NCBI GenBank assembly: GCA_016219005.1
Contig: JACRCN010000023.1
Span: 1 to 64,000 of the forward strand
Length of the DNA stretch: 64,000 nt
Direction: 5' to 3'
Source of the DNA: Deltaproteobacteria bacterium
GTDB taxonomy: Bacteria > Desulfobacterota > Desulfobacteria > Desulfobacterales > SpSt-501
The position numbers and the translations under genes are program-made. Position 1 is the first letter of the stretch. The number at the start of each line of letters is the position of its first letter. Of this stretch, positions 37,761-46,802 are shown in pieces. Under the pieces are notes generated by a model that was not told where the DNA came from, did not search any database, and saw only the letters and a list, made by a program, of their open reading frames with translations.

Positions 37761-40700
37761 ATGGCATCCACACGACGGCCGCGCGTTTCACGCTACCCCC
37801 TCGGTCTCGGGTCGCTCTTCCCCCCCGAAACCGTCTTGCAGGATACGGACGGCGACGGCTACCCCGACCGGCTGGGGCTTGGCCTCGCCGTTGACCCCCG
37901 GCTCGCGGATGCCGGCATGTGGGCCGAGCTGATCAATCTGGCCGCACGCCTGGCCGGGGAGGTGGTCGCCCTGGACCGGTCGATCGTCCTTCCTTTGGCA
38001 AAGGCCCCCGACGACCGGCCCTGCCTGGTCATCACGGCCCCCGACCGCACCGCATCGGCGCCGGCTGTTTTTCACAACCATGGCCCGCATCGGGTGACTC
38101 TGACCGGCAGGTCTGCCGCGGCCATGGCGGCCGTGCTTCACAGCCTGGCGGTCTGCCCGTGCATGGCAAACGTTATACCGGACGACTGGCGGGCGATTCA
38201 AGCCGGAAACGACCATACAGAAGCTCTGGACGTCGTCGGCCGCCGCGGAAGAATCATCGGGTGTATACGCCTGGCGACCTCGTCCGCGGCGCTTCCGGAG
38301 CAACGGCTGCCGCAGCAGGAAGGGGATCTGCTCGATCTCGGCGCCGGTCTCACCCGCGTGCCGGCGGAGGATCCGCGCCGGCGCCGACTGCTGCTTACGC
38401 TGGAACTCGACCGCCGGAGGGTCTCCGCACCGGTCGGCCTCGCCCTGGCGGGTTTCGTCGCCCGGGCCGCGCTCGAAGCCACCGAGATGCAGCTTCCCCT
38501 GGCCTTTGCCGGCCGAGCGGCACGCCGGGGCGTTGTGTTGCGGGTCCGGGAGAACGGCGCCGCACGCCCGGGCCTCCGGTGGGCGGGCCGCACCATCCGG
38601 TCCGAGGGACGCGCGGCGGAACTCGCTGCCTGCATCCGCGCTTGGACGCGGTTCGGCTTTTCCCCTGGCACGCCGGGCCGCGAGGCGTGCGCGCGGTGGC
38701 ATTCCCGGGTCGGCGAAGTGAAGCAGATTCTAAGCGGCGGCGGCCGGCCGCTGCGCGCCGCCCCCGCGGCTGCCCCCGTTCTGCGCTTGCGTGAAAGCTG
38801 GCCTTCCGAGGTGCGGCGGGTCGCCGACGCCCTGCGCCGCCTGCCGGCGGGCACGGGGGCATTGGACGGATTCGTTTGGGTGAGCAGGCCGGCGGCGGTG
38901 CGCCGGGCGCTTGCGGCCGACCTTGCAGGAATACTGCGCGCAAAGGGTTACCGGCCGCGGCTGACCGTTCTCAATGCCTACAAACCGGGGCTTTCATGGC
39001 TGCTCGAGATGGTCGCCCCGCAATTGAGAAAAACCCCCGGCCTGGCGCGGGCCGAGCTGGCGTTCCGGCCTTTCTCCGCCGGCCCCAACACGTTGGAAAT
39101 GGAGAGCCGCTGGGCCCAGGAAATTTTCCCCGGGCCCGACCTGCTTGCGGCCGACCTCGGCTGGCCGGCCGAGAGCATCCGCCTGGTCCAGCGTTCCGGC
39201 CTGTCGGAGGCCTACCGCATCCGGGCCTGGGATGCCGAAAGCAGCCTCGTCTTCGAGCGCGGTTTCACCCCGCGCTGGACCCGCCTGCCGTACCTGCCCG
39301 GCCGGCCGCAGCTGGGCAACGTGCACCCGACCTGCGGCGGCGTGCGCCTCGTCCATGGCCGGCAGGTGCTGCTCGACGTGGACATCGCTACCGACCGCGA
39401 GATGTTCTGGCGCCGGTTCCAGGAGCGCTGGCTGCCGGCGATCGAAGCACGCATGCTCGCGCGCCGGAAGGCCTCCCGCCGCCACCTGCCGCCGGCCTTC
39501 TGGCAGGAGGTCCGGATCGAAGTGGCGCTCGATGAGAGCGACCAACGCCTGGGGCTCGGCGAGGAACGGGTGGCGCCGATGGAGGCCCTGCACGAAGATC
39601 TCTATTTCGTGCTCCTCGACTTTTTCAGGGTTTTTGCCGAGGAGCACAAGCTGCCGCCGGAGGCACAGTTCGGCCGCATCTTGCCCAGGGTTGCAGCCGC
39701 CGCTGCGGCCGGCAGGCCTTCCGGCCGGCTGGCGGCCCGACCGATGGCCAGCGCGGCGGAAGCCTCCGGCGGGCGGGCCTTCAGCCGGCCGCGCGTCGTG
39801 GGGTTGTGGTCGGAAGGCGCGGCTCTCACGCTGCGAATGGTATTTCCGCAGCAAGCCCCCAAGGCCGAGGAAGCCGAACGGATGTGTGCCGCGGGCCGGG
39901 CCCGTGGCCATGACCTGCGCTGCGATCCCGCGGACCGGTCGGTGTTCCTGCGCATAGCCGTGCCCCGACCGCCCCGGCCGGCTCCGGTCGGCCCGGCAGA
40001 CGTTGAGGCCCCGCCCGGAAATCGCCTCTTGAAAGCCGCCGAGGTGACCGAATGGGTGCGGCGACTGGGCGGGCTGCCCGACGTCTGCGGCTGGCGTGCC
40101 GGTTCCACCTGGCAGGGTCGACCCGTGTGGGCCCTGGAGGCGGCCCTGGGCGGTGCGGGCAAAGCGGTTTCGCTGCCGCGGCTGCGGCTGCTCAAGCCCA
40201 CCTTGCTTATGAACGCCCGCCACCATGCCAACGAGATTTCCAGTACCAACGCCGCTCTCGCCCTGGTGTGGGAGCTGGGGGCGACGGAATGGGGCCGGGC
40301 AGCGCTTAAGCGGGTGAATGTCGCCGTGGTGCCGCTTGAAAACGCCGACGGGGTCGCGACCCTGGAGGCGCTCCTGCCCGGTGCGGCGGACCACAAGCTC
40401 CACGCCGCGCGCTACAACGCCTTGGGGGTGGAGTGGTACGGCGACTATTTTTCCGACTCGCCCCGCTTCCCCGAAGCCCAGGTCAAGCCCCGGCTCTGGC
40501 GCCGCTGGCTGCCACGGATCGTACTGGACGCGCACGGGGTGCCCAGCCATGAGTGGGACCAGCCCTTCTCCGGCTATGCGCCCGGCCGCTTTCGGCCTTA
40601 CTGGATCCCGCGGGCGTTCATCTACGCGGTGATCCCCTTCCTGGATCGGCCGGATCACCCCGGCCATGCGGGGGCGCAAGAGTTGGCGCGGGTGATGGCG

Positions 40701-41084
40701 CGCGCCCTCGCGGGCGATGCCGAGATCAAGGCCCTCGACCGGGAACTTAGCAGCCGCTACCGGCGCTATGCCCGGGATCTGGCGCCGGGCACGTTCCCGC
40801 CGGCGGCATCCAAGACATTGATGGTGCTGCCCCCGGAGGAGCGCATCGGCGGTCTGAACTTCGCGGTGCGGCGGTTTCCGGTGACCGTCTCCGAGATCAT
40901 CACGGAGGTGACCGACGAGGTCGTCTCCGGTCGTCTCCTCGCGCTCTGCGCGCGCGGCCACCTCACGGTCGCCAAAGCCCTGATCGATTTTCTGGGACGG
41001 CGCGGCCCCGGACGGCTCGACCGCGCCCATTCGAAAAGCGGCGGGCTCGTGCTCGCGTGGCGTCCCGCTGCCGGAGGAATTTAG
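37761..41084 (+). CDS. Very large M14-type zinc carboxypeptidase-like protein
   Basis: 1107 aa from ATG 37761; no signal peptide. Near the N-terminus, VLQDTDGDGYPDRLGLG looks like a calcium-binding dockerin/EF-type loop. Residues ~70-770 match no family I recognise. The C-terminal ~330 residues are M14-like: zinc-site H822-A-N-E825 (NARHHANEISS), distal H925 (VLDAHGVPSHEW) and a candidate catalytic Glu at 1045 or 1049 (SEIITEV). M14 enzymes remove C-terminal residues from peptides. It lies 171 bp upstream of the second peptide importer, so it probably processes imported peptides. Codon GC is very high, even for this window. Confidence 0.8.
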   Translation: MASTRRPRVSRYPLGLGSLFPPETVLQDTDGDGYPDRLGLGLAVDPRLADAGMWAELINLAARLAGEVVALDRSIVLPLAKAPDDRPCLVITAPDRTASAPAVFHNHGPHRVTLTGRSAAAMAAVLHSLAVCPCMANVIPDDWRAIQAGNDHTEALDVVGRRGRIIGCIRLATSSAALPEQRLPQQEGDLLDLGAGLTRVPAEDPRRRRLLLTLELDRRRVSAPVGLALAGFVARAALEATEMQLPLAFAGRAARRGVVLRVRENGAARPGLRWAGRTIRSEGRAAELAACIRAWTRFGFSPGTPGREACARWHSRVGEVKQILSGGGRPLRAAPAAAPVLRLRESWPSEVRRVADALRRLPAGTGALDGFVWVSRPAAVRRALAADLAGILRAKGYRPRLTVLNAYKPGLSWLLEMVAPQLRKTPGLARAELAFRPFSAGPNTLEMESRWAQEIFPGPDLLAADLGWPAESIRLVQRSGLSEAYRIRAWDAESSLVFERGFTPRWTRLPYLPGRPQLGNVHPTCGGVRLVHGRQVLLDVDIATDREMFWRRFQERWLPAIEARMLARRKASRRHLPPAFWQEVRIEVALDESDQRLGLGEERVAPMEALHEDLYFVLLDFFRVFAEEHKLPPEAQFGRILPRVAAAAAAGRPSGRLAARPMASAAEASGGRAFSRPRVVGLWSEGAALTLRMVFPQQAPKAEEAERMCAAGRARGHDLRCDPADRSVFLRIAVPRPPRPAPVGPADVEAPPGNRLLKAAEVTEWVRRLGGLPDVCGWRAGSTWQGRPVWALEAALGGAGKAVSLPRLRLLKPTLLMNARHHANEISSTNAALALVWELGATEWGRAALKRVNVAVVPLENADGVATLEALLPGAADHKLHAARYNALGVEWYGDYFSDSPRFPEAQVKPRLWRRWLPRIVLDAHGVPSHEWDQPFSGYAPGRFRPYWIPRAFIYAVIPFLDRPDHPGHAGAQELARVMARALAGDAEIKALDRELSSRYRRYARDLAPGTFPPAASKTLMVLPPEERIGGLNFAVRRFPVTVSEIITEVTDEVVSGRLLALCARGHLTVAKALIDFLGRRGPGRLDRAHSKSGGLVLAWRPAAGGI

Positions 41085-41255
41085 AATTGCAGGCCGCCTC
41101 GATCTAGGATAGAAAGTTGGTTCAGATCAGCCATCGTAACTGCCAGGAGGCTATGATGGATGAGGAGGAGGGAACTGCGAAATACGCAAAAAGCGCGAAA
41201 AGGGATTTCAGATAGCTGAGCAGCAACCAACCGTCTAATGAAGGAGGAGGAGATT
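41085..41255. other. Spacer before the second dpp operon, with R3-like arm
   Basis: This 171-bp gap contains AACTGCGAAATACGC (from 41173) followed by GCGCGAAA, which resembles one arm of the R3 element at 33468-33550. A TAGGAT/AGAAAG stretch at 41105-41117 resembles the promoter region at 58666. GGAGGAGG sits just before the dppA start. Confidence 0.4.
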
Positions 41256-42824
41256 ATGCGCAAACCGATAGCCTGTGTGTTCCTGATCCTGTGCCTGCTG
41301 CCGGCGCTGAGCTTCGGCGCCGACGCGCCCGTGACCGGCGGGACTCTAATCTGGGGCCGTGGCGGTGACTCGGTGTCCCTCGACCTGGCGCAGGCCACCG
41401 ACGGCGAATCCATCAAGGCCGGCATCCAGGTTCTCGAGAACCTGGTCATCTTCGGCAAGGATTCGATGAACGTCGAGCCCCAACTGGCCGAGTCCTGGAA
41501 GGTGTCCGACGACGGCCGGACCTGGACCTTCAAGCTGCGCCGGGGCGTTAAATTTCACGATGGCTACCCCTTCAACGCCCAGGCGGTCTATGACTCATTT
41601 GCCCGGGTCGTCTTCAAGGAGCACCCTTACAACAGCTACGGCCAATGGAAATACCCCAGCCTCTCGCTCGGGCCGGTGAAGGACATCAAGGTCGTCGACG
41701 ACTACACCATCGCCCTGATCACCGACAAGCCCTACGCCCCGCTGCTGAACAACCTGGCGCTCTGGCTCTGCCCAATCCTCTCGCCCAAGGCCATGGCCGA
41801 TTACAAGGACAAGATCGGCCAGCACCCGGTGGGCACCGGGCCCTTCAAATTCGTGAGTTGGACCAAGGACGACCAGATCGTGCTCGAGCGCAACAAGGAC
41901 TACTGGGGCGAGAAGGCCAAGGTGAACAAGATCATTCTCAAGTCCATCCCCGAGCCCTCGGCGCGTCTGATGGCACTGCAGTCCGGCACGGTGGACATCG
42001 CCGACGATCTCGACCCGGATTCCATCGCCCTGGTCAAGAAGAACCAGAAGATCGCAATCATCGAGCGGCCGAGCGTGAATGTGGGCTACCTCGCGTTCAA
42101 CACCGAGAAGCCCCGGTTGAAAGACCCCAAGGTGCGCCAGGCTCTCAGCCACGCCGTCGACAAGGACACCCTGATCAAGTCGATTTTCGCGGGACTGGCC
42201 ATCCCGGCCAAGAACCCGTTCCCGCCCTCCATCTGGTCCTACAACGATGCCATCAAGGCGTACGACTACAACCCGGAGAAGGCCAAGAAGCTGCTCACTG
42301 AGGCCAAATTCGATTTCAACACCGAGATCGAGCTGTGGGCCATGCCGGTCTCGCGCGCCTACATGCCGGAGCCGGTGAAGACGGCCGAACTGATCCAGGC
42401 CTACTTTGCGGCGGTGGGGGTCAAGGCCAAGATCGTGCGCCACGAGTGGGGTGCCTACCTCAGCAAGACCCAAAACGGCGAACACGACATGTGCATGCTC
42501 GGCTGGCTCGGCGGCAACGCCGACCCGGACAACTTCCTCTACGGGCTGCTCTCCGCCGATACGGCCAAAACCCCGGGTGCTGCCAACGTGGCCATCTGGA
42601 AGAACGCCGAGTTCACCGACCTGTGCCTGAAGGGCCAGAAGACTTTCAATAAGGCCGACCGCACCAAGATCTACCTCAAGGCCCAGGAGATCTTCCACGC
42701 CGAGGCGCCCTGGTTGCCCCTGGTGCATTCCACCATCGTGCGCTGCTACAGCAAGAAATTGCATGACGTGCCGCTGCGGCCGAACGGGCTCAACTCGTTC
42801 CAGATGGTGTGGAAAGAAAAGTAA
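41256..42824 (+). CDS. dppA: Peptide ABC transporter substrate-binding protein (DppA/OppA family)
   Basis: 522 aa from ATG 41256 (GGAGGAGG upstream). Signal peptide MRKPIACVFLILCLLPALSF, cut after FGA; no lipobox. Family 5 solute-binding pattern: GGTLIWGRGGDSVSLDLAQA at the mature start, 'LRRGVKFHDGYPFNAQAVYD', and 'EWGAYLSKTQNGEHDMCMLG' near the C-terminus. It is a paralogue of the binding protein at 24881-26491. It starts the second, plus-strand, dppA-B-C-D-F operon. Confidence 0.95.
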   Translation: MRKPIACVFLILCLLPALSFGADAPVTGGTLIWGRGGDSVSLDLAQATDGESIKAGIQVLENLVIFGKDSMNVEPQLAESWKVSDDGRTWTFKLRRGVKFHDGYPFNAQAVYDSFARVVFKEHPYNSYGQWKYPSLSLGPVKDIKVVDDYTIALITDKPYAPLLNNLALWLCPILSPKAMADYKDKIGQHPVGTGPFKFVSWTKDDQIVLERNKDYWGEKAKVNKIILKSIPEPSARLMALQSGTVDIADDLDPDSIALVKKNQKIAIIERPSVNVGYLAFNTEKPRLKDPKVRQALSHAVDKDTLIKSIFAGLAIPAKNPFPPSIWSYNDAIKAYDYNPEKAKKLLTEAKFDFNTEIELWAMPVSRAYMPEPVKTAELIQAYFAAVGVKAKIVRHEWGAYLSKTQNGEHDMCMLGWLGGNADPDNFLYGLLSADTAKTPGAANVAIWKNAEFTDLCLKGQKTFNKADRTKIYLKAQEIFHAEAPWLPLVHSTIVRCYSKKLHDVPLRPNGLNSFQMVWKEK

Positions 42825-42948
42825 CCGCTTCGTGAGAGTCCCAATTTCGGCGTTGCACTGCGCCCCGCGGTCACTGCGGCGTACAATGAGGTCGCCTCTT
42901 GCCGCGGGGCTTGTGCGCCTTGAACTTGGGGCCTCTCACAAAGCGGTT
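42823..42948 (+). repeat. Large intercistronic stem-loop between dppA and dppB
   Basis: Nested inverted repeats span the gap. The outer arms are AACCGCTT / AAGCGGTT (42823-42830 and 42941-42948) and GTGAGAG / CTCTCAC. The inner arms are GCCCCGCGG / CCGCGGGGC (42862-42870 and 42902-42910). It starts at the dppA stop codon and probably stabilises the dppA message or limits read-through into the permease genes. Confidence 0.6.
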
Positions 42949-42989
42949 TCGCTTCAAAACGGACCCAATCGGGTTGATGTCGGCACGCC

Positions 42990-44000
42990 ATGCCTCTCGG
43001 ATATATAGCAAAACGCCTGTTTCACCTCCTGCTGATCATGTTCGGGGTCTCCGTGCTGGTCTTCCTGATGCTCCGGATGATCCCCGGGGACCCGGCGCGC
43101 CTGCTGCTGGGCGAGTTCGCCTCCCCGGAAGAACTGGTGCGGCTGCGCAGCCAGATGGGCCTCAACCAGCCCTACGTGGTTCAATACGGCATCTACCTGA
43201 AAAATATCCTGCATGGCGACCTGGGGAATTCCCTGCGAAACGGGGCGCCGGTGGCCTCGGAGATCGGGGTGCGCCTGCCGGCCACCCTGGAACTGGCCGT
43301 GGCCGCCATGCTGATCGCATCTGTTTTGGGCATCGCGGCGGGGGTGGTCTCCGCGGCGCGCCAGTATTCCGTCTTCGACTACGGCTCGATGTTCATGGCC
43401 CTGGTCGGAGTTTCCATGCCCATATTCTGGCTGGGGCTCATGCTCATCTATCTGCTGTCAGTGATGTTTCCGATCATGCCCATGATGGGCCGCATCGGCA
43501 TGGGCAGCGAGCCGGATGTGGTGACGGGTTTGATGCTGGTGGACACGCTGCTCTCAGGCGAATTCGGCGACTTCCTCGATGCGCTGCACCACCTGGTTTT
43601 GCCCTCCTTCACTCTATCCACGATTCCCATGGCGATCATCGCCCGCATCACCCGCTCCGCGATGCTCGAGGTGCTCAACAAGGACTATGTCCGCACGGCG
43701 CGTGCCAAGGGCATGAGCGAGGCCGTGGTCATTCTGCGCCACGCCCTGCGCAACGCTTTCCTGCCGATCGTCACGGTGCTGGGCCTGAACCTGGGGCTGC
43801 TTCTGGGGGGGGCCGTGCTGACCGAAACTATTTTTTCTTGGCCCGGCCTGGGGCGCTACGTGGTGGACTCCCTCATGGCGCGGGACTACGCGGCCGTGCA
43901 GGGCTGCATTCTCATTTTCGCGGCACTGATGGCGGTGATCAACCTGATGGTCGACCTCGTCTACGGTTTGCTCGATCCGAGGATTCGCGTTCATGCATAG
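42990..44000 (+). CDS. dppB: Dipeptide ABC transporter permease (DppB/OppB)
   Basis: 336 aa, six or seven membrane helices. N-terminal OppB motif '[20 protein letters not shown]' and '[15 protein letters not shown]'; EAA loop '[20 protein letters not shown]'. It is clearly paralogous to the permease at 23774-24778. It overlaps dppC by 8 bp. Confidence 0.94.
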   Translation: MPLGYIAKRLFHLLLIMFGVSVLVFLMLRMIPGDPARLLLGEFASPEELVRLRSQMGLNQPYVVQYGIYLKNILHGDLGNSLRNGAPVASEIGVRLPATLELAVAAMLIASVLGIAAGVVSAARQYSVFDYGSMFMALVGVSMPIFWLGLMLIYLLSVMFPIMPMMGRIGMGSEPDVVTGLMLVDTLLSGEFGDFLDALHHLVLPSFTLSTIPMAIIARITRSAMLEVLNKDYVRTARAKGMSEAVVILRHALRNAFLPIVTVLGLNLGLLLGGAVLTETIFSWPGLGRYVVDSLMARDYAAVQGCILIFAALMAVINLMVDLVYGLLDPRIRVHA

Positions 44001-44832
44001 CTGGGAAACCTTCAGCGATCTGCTTCGGAATCGCAGTGCGGTGGCGGGCATGGTGCTCATCGCTCTGGTGCTGCTGGTGGCCGTCGCGGGGCCGGGCCTC
44101 GCGCCCTACGACCCGCTCAAGCCTGCGCCCCTGGAGCGCCTGCAGGGCTCGAGCGAAAGGCACTGGTTCGGCACTGACAGCCTTGGTCGCGACATTTTCA
44201 GCCGGGTGATCTACGGCACCCGTATTTCGATCCTGATCGGGCTGATCTCGGTGTCGATCTCGCTTGTGCCGGGGACATTCCTCGGCCTTATGGCCGGGTA
44301 TTTCGGGGGCAGGATCGACAGCCTGATCATGCGCCTGATGGACATGCTGCTCGCGTTCCCGGCGATTCTTCTGGCCATATTCATCACCGCCATCCTGGAA
44401 CCCAACCTGACCAACACCATGATCGCCGTGGGTATCGTCTACATCCCGCACTACGCGCGGATCGTGCGTTCGAGCGTGCTTTCCCTCAAGGAGCAGCTTT
44501 TTGTGCAGGCGATCGCCCATTTGGGCGGGAGCCACGCCCGCATCCTCGCGCGCCACATTCTTCCGAACGCCATGCCGCCGATCATCGTGTACGCAACACT
44601 CGGCATGGGCACGGCCGTGCTCCAGGCGGCCGCACTGGGGTTCCTGGGGCTGGGCGCCCAGCCGCCCCAGCCGGAGTGGGGCGCCATGCTGAGCGAGGGG
44701 CGCCAATACATCCAGATCGCCCCGCATGTGGCGGCGTTTCCCGGTGCGGCGATCCTGGTGCTGGTGCTCGGCTTCAACCTCTTCGGCGACGGGCTGCGGG
44801 ATGCGCTCGATCCCTCGCTGCGGATGGTTTAG
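43993..44832 (+). CDS. dppC: Dipeptide ABC transporter permease (DppC/OppC)
   Basis: 279 aa. OppC landmarks: '[20 protein letters not shown]' after the first helix, then the EAA loop region ([20 protein letters not shown]) and '[20 protein letters not shown]' near the C-terminus. It forms the channel with DppB. It overlaps dppB by 8 bp and ends 10 bp before dppD. Confidence 0.94.
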   Translation: MHSWETFSDLLRNRSAVAGMVLIALVLLVAVAGPGLAPYDPLKPAPLERLQGSSERHWFGTDSLGRDIFSRVIYGTRISILIGLISVSISLVPGTFLGLMAGYFGGRIDSLIMRLMDMLLAFPAILLAIFITAILEPNLTNTMIAVGIVYIPHYARIVRSSVLSLKEQLFVQAIAHLGGSHARILARHILPNAMPPIIVYATLGMGTAVLQAAALGFLGLGAQPPQPEWGAMLSEGRQYIQIAPHVAAFPGAAILVLVLGFNLFGDGLRDALDPSLRMV

Positions 44833-44842
44833 GGCGGGGGCG

Positions 44843-45823
44843 ATGGACAGGCAGACACGCGACCACATTCTCGAAATCATCGGCTTGAAGACCCAGTTCA
44901 AGACTCGACGGGGACTGGTCAAGGCCGTGGACGGTGTCGACCTCACGATTGCTCGCGGGGAGACCTTCGGCCTGGTGGGCGAGAGCGGCTGCGGCAAGAG
45001 CGTCACGGCGCTTTCGATCCTGCGCCTGCTGCCGAAACCTGCCGGCCGGATCGCCGGAGGCCGGATCCTGTTCGACGGCCGGGACCTGGCCACGCTGAGC
45101 GAGGCGGAGATCCGCAAGATCCGCGGCAACCGCGTCTCCATGATCTTCCAGGAGCCCATGACCTCGCTCAACCCGGTCTACACCATCGGGTTCCAGATCG
45201 AGGAGGTCCTGCGCCGGCACCGGGGCATGAAGCACGACGTTGCCCGGGCCGAGGCCGCTCGTATGCTCGGGCTGGTGGGCATGCCCGAGCCCGCTGCGCG
45301 GCTCGACGACTACCCGCACCAGCTCTCGGGCGGCATGCGCCAGCGGGCGATGATCGCCATGGCGCTCGCCTGCCAGCCCGCGCTCATGATCGCCGACGAA
45401 CCCACCACGGCGCTCGACGTAACGATCCAGGCCCAGATCCTGGACCTGATCGCACGCCTCAAGCAGGAGACCGGCATGTCGGTGCTCCTCATCACGCACG
45501 ACCTCGGAGTGGTGGCCGAGATCTGCCGCAAGGTCGCGGTGATGTATGCGGGCAAGGTGGTCGAGAGCGCCGAGGTGGGCGAACTCTTCGCTCAGCCGGC
45601 CCACCCTTACACCGTCGGACTGTTCAATTCGCTGCCGCACGTCGGGAGCCGGGGCGGGGTGCTCAAACCCATCCCCGGCGTGGTGCCGGGTCTGGCCAAC
45701 CTGCCGCCAGGGTGCGCCTTCCAGGAGCGCTGTTTCCGCCGGCATGACGCCTGCCGCGCGGAGCCGCCGTGGCGTGCCATTGCCCCCGGCCATCACGCCC
45801 GATGCTGGGCGCCGCTGGAGTGA
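44843..45823 (+). CDS. dppD: Dipeptide/oligopeptide ABC transporter ATP-binding protein (DppD/OppD)
   Basis: 326 aa from ATG 44843; the open frame runs further upstream inside dppC but that part is a shadow. Walker [13 protein letters not shown], signature [15 protein letters not shown], Walker [15 protein letters not shown]. The C-terminal Opp/Dpp Cys motif reads '[17 protein letters not shown]'. It forms the ATPase pair with the next gene, whose ATG lies 4 bp after this stop. Confidence 0.94.
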   Translation: MDRQTRDHILEIIGLKTQFKTRRGLVKAVDGVDLTIARGETFGLVGESGCGKSVTALSILRLLPKPAGRIAGGRILFDGRDLATLSEAEIRKIRGNRVSMIFQEPMTSLNPVYTIGFQIEEVLRRHRGMKHDVARAEAARMLGLVGMPEPAARLDDYPHQLSGGMRQRAMIAMALACQPALMIADEPTTALDVTIQAQILDLIARLKQETGMSVLLITHDLGVVAEICRKVAVMYAGKVVESAEVGELFAQPAHPYTVGLFNSLPHVGSRGGVLKPIPGVVPGLANLPPGCAFQERCFRRHDACRAEPPWRAIAPGHHARCWAPLE

Positions 45824-45827
45824 CGGA

Positions 45828-46793
45828 ATGCCGGATTCGGTCTTAACCGCCGAGCACGTGGTCAAGCATTATCCCCTGAAGGGCGCGGGGTTTTCGCGCC
45901 GCAAGGGGCTCGTGCTGGCGGTGGAGGATGTGTCCTTCTGCGTGCTGGCGGGCGAGGTCTTCGGCCTGGTGGGGGAGAGCGGCTGCGGCAAGTCCACCCT
46001 GGGCCGGGTGCTGTTGCGCCTGGAGGAGCCAACGGCGGGCCGGGTGTTCTTCAACGGGCAGGACCTGTCCGGTTTCGAACGTCCGCGCCTGCGGCAGTTC
46101 CGGCGCGAGGCCCAGATCATCTACCAGGATCCCTACTCCTCCCTGAACCCCCGGCGCCGGATCGGAGACCTCGTCGGCGAGCCGCTCGACATCCATGGCA
46201 TCGGCACACCCCCCGAGCGGCAGGAGCGGGTGGCCTGGCTGCTCAAGGTCGTCGGGCTTCTGCCCGAGCACGCCCGGCGCTATCCCCACGAATTCTCCGG
46301 CGGCCAGCGCCAGCGCATCGTCATCGCCCGGGCTCTGGCCCTGAATCCGCGACTGCTGCTGGCCGACGAGCCGGTCTCGGCGCTCGACGTCTCGATCCAG
46401 GCTCAGGTGATCAATCTGCTAAAAGAACTGCAGGCGGAATTCAAACTGACCTACATCTTCATCTCGCACGACTTGAGCCTCGTGGAGTACATCGCCGACC
46501 GGGTGGCCGTGATGTACCTCGGCCGGCTGGTCGAACTGGCCGAAAAGCCGGACCTCTACCGCGACCCGCTGCACCCTTACACCCAGGCGCTGCTCTCCGC
46601 CGCGCCGGTGCCGGACCCCCATGCGAAAAAAAACCGCATCCTGCTCGGTGGCGACGTGCCGAGCCCCGTCAACCCGCCCGCCGGCTGCAGCTTCCACCCG
46701 CGCTGCCGCGAGAGCGGCGAGCGCTGCTCCGTCGAGGCGCCCGTATTCCGCGAGCTTACCCCCGGTCGCTGGGTGGCCTGCCACAACCGCTGA
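45828..46793 (+). CDS. dppF: Dipeptide/oligopeptide ABC transporter ATP-binding protein (DppF/OppF)
   Basis: 321 aa from ATG 45828, the first start that preserves a normal DppF N-terminus ([14 protein letters not shown]). Walker [14 protein letters not shown], signature [15 protein letters not shown], Walker [15 protein letters not shown]. The C-terminal Cys motif is '[18 protein letters not shown]'. It ends the operon 9 bp from the convergent chemoreceptor gene, with no hairpin between them. Confidence 0.94.
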   Translation: MPDSVLTAEHVVKHYPLKGAGFSRRKGLVLAVEDVSFCVLAGEVFGLVGESGCGKSTLGRVLLRLEEPTAGRVFFNGQDLSGFERPRLRQFRREAQIIYQDPYSSLNPRRRIGDLVGEPLDIHGIGTPPERQERVAWLLKVVGLLPEHARRYPHEFSGGQRQRIVIARALALNPRLLLADEPVSALDVSIQAQVINLLKELQAEFKLTYIFISHDLSLVEYIADRVAVMYLGRLVELAEKPDLYRDPLHPYTQALLSAAPVPDPHAKKNRILLGGDVPSPVNPPAGCSFHPRCRESGERCSVEAPVFRELTPGRWVACHNR

Positions 46794-46802
46794 TTTCCAA
46801 CT

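Noticed and set aside
38994-41030. A 678-residue minus-strand frame opposite the M14-like gene
   Set aside because: The composition is that of an antisense shadow, and the zinc-site motifs of M14 are in the plus frame.
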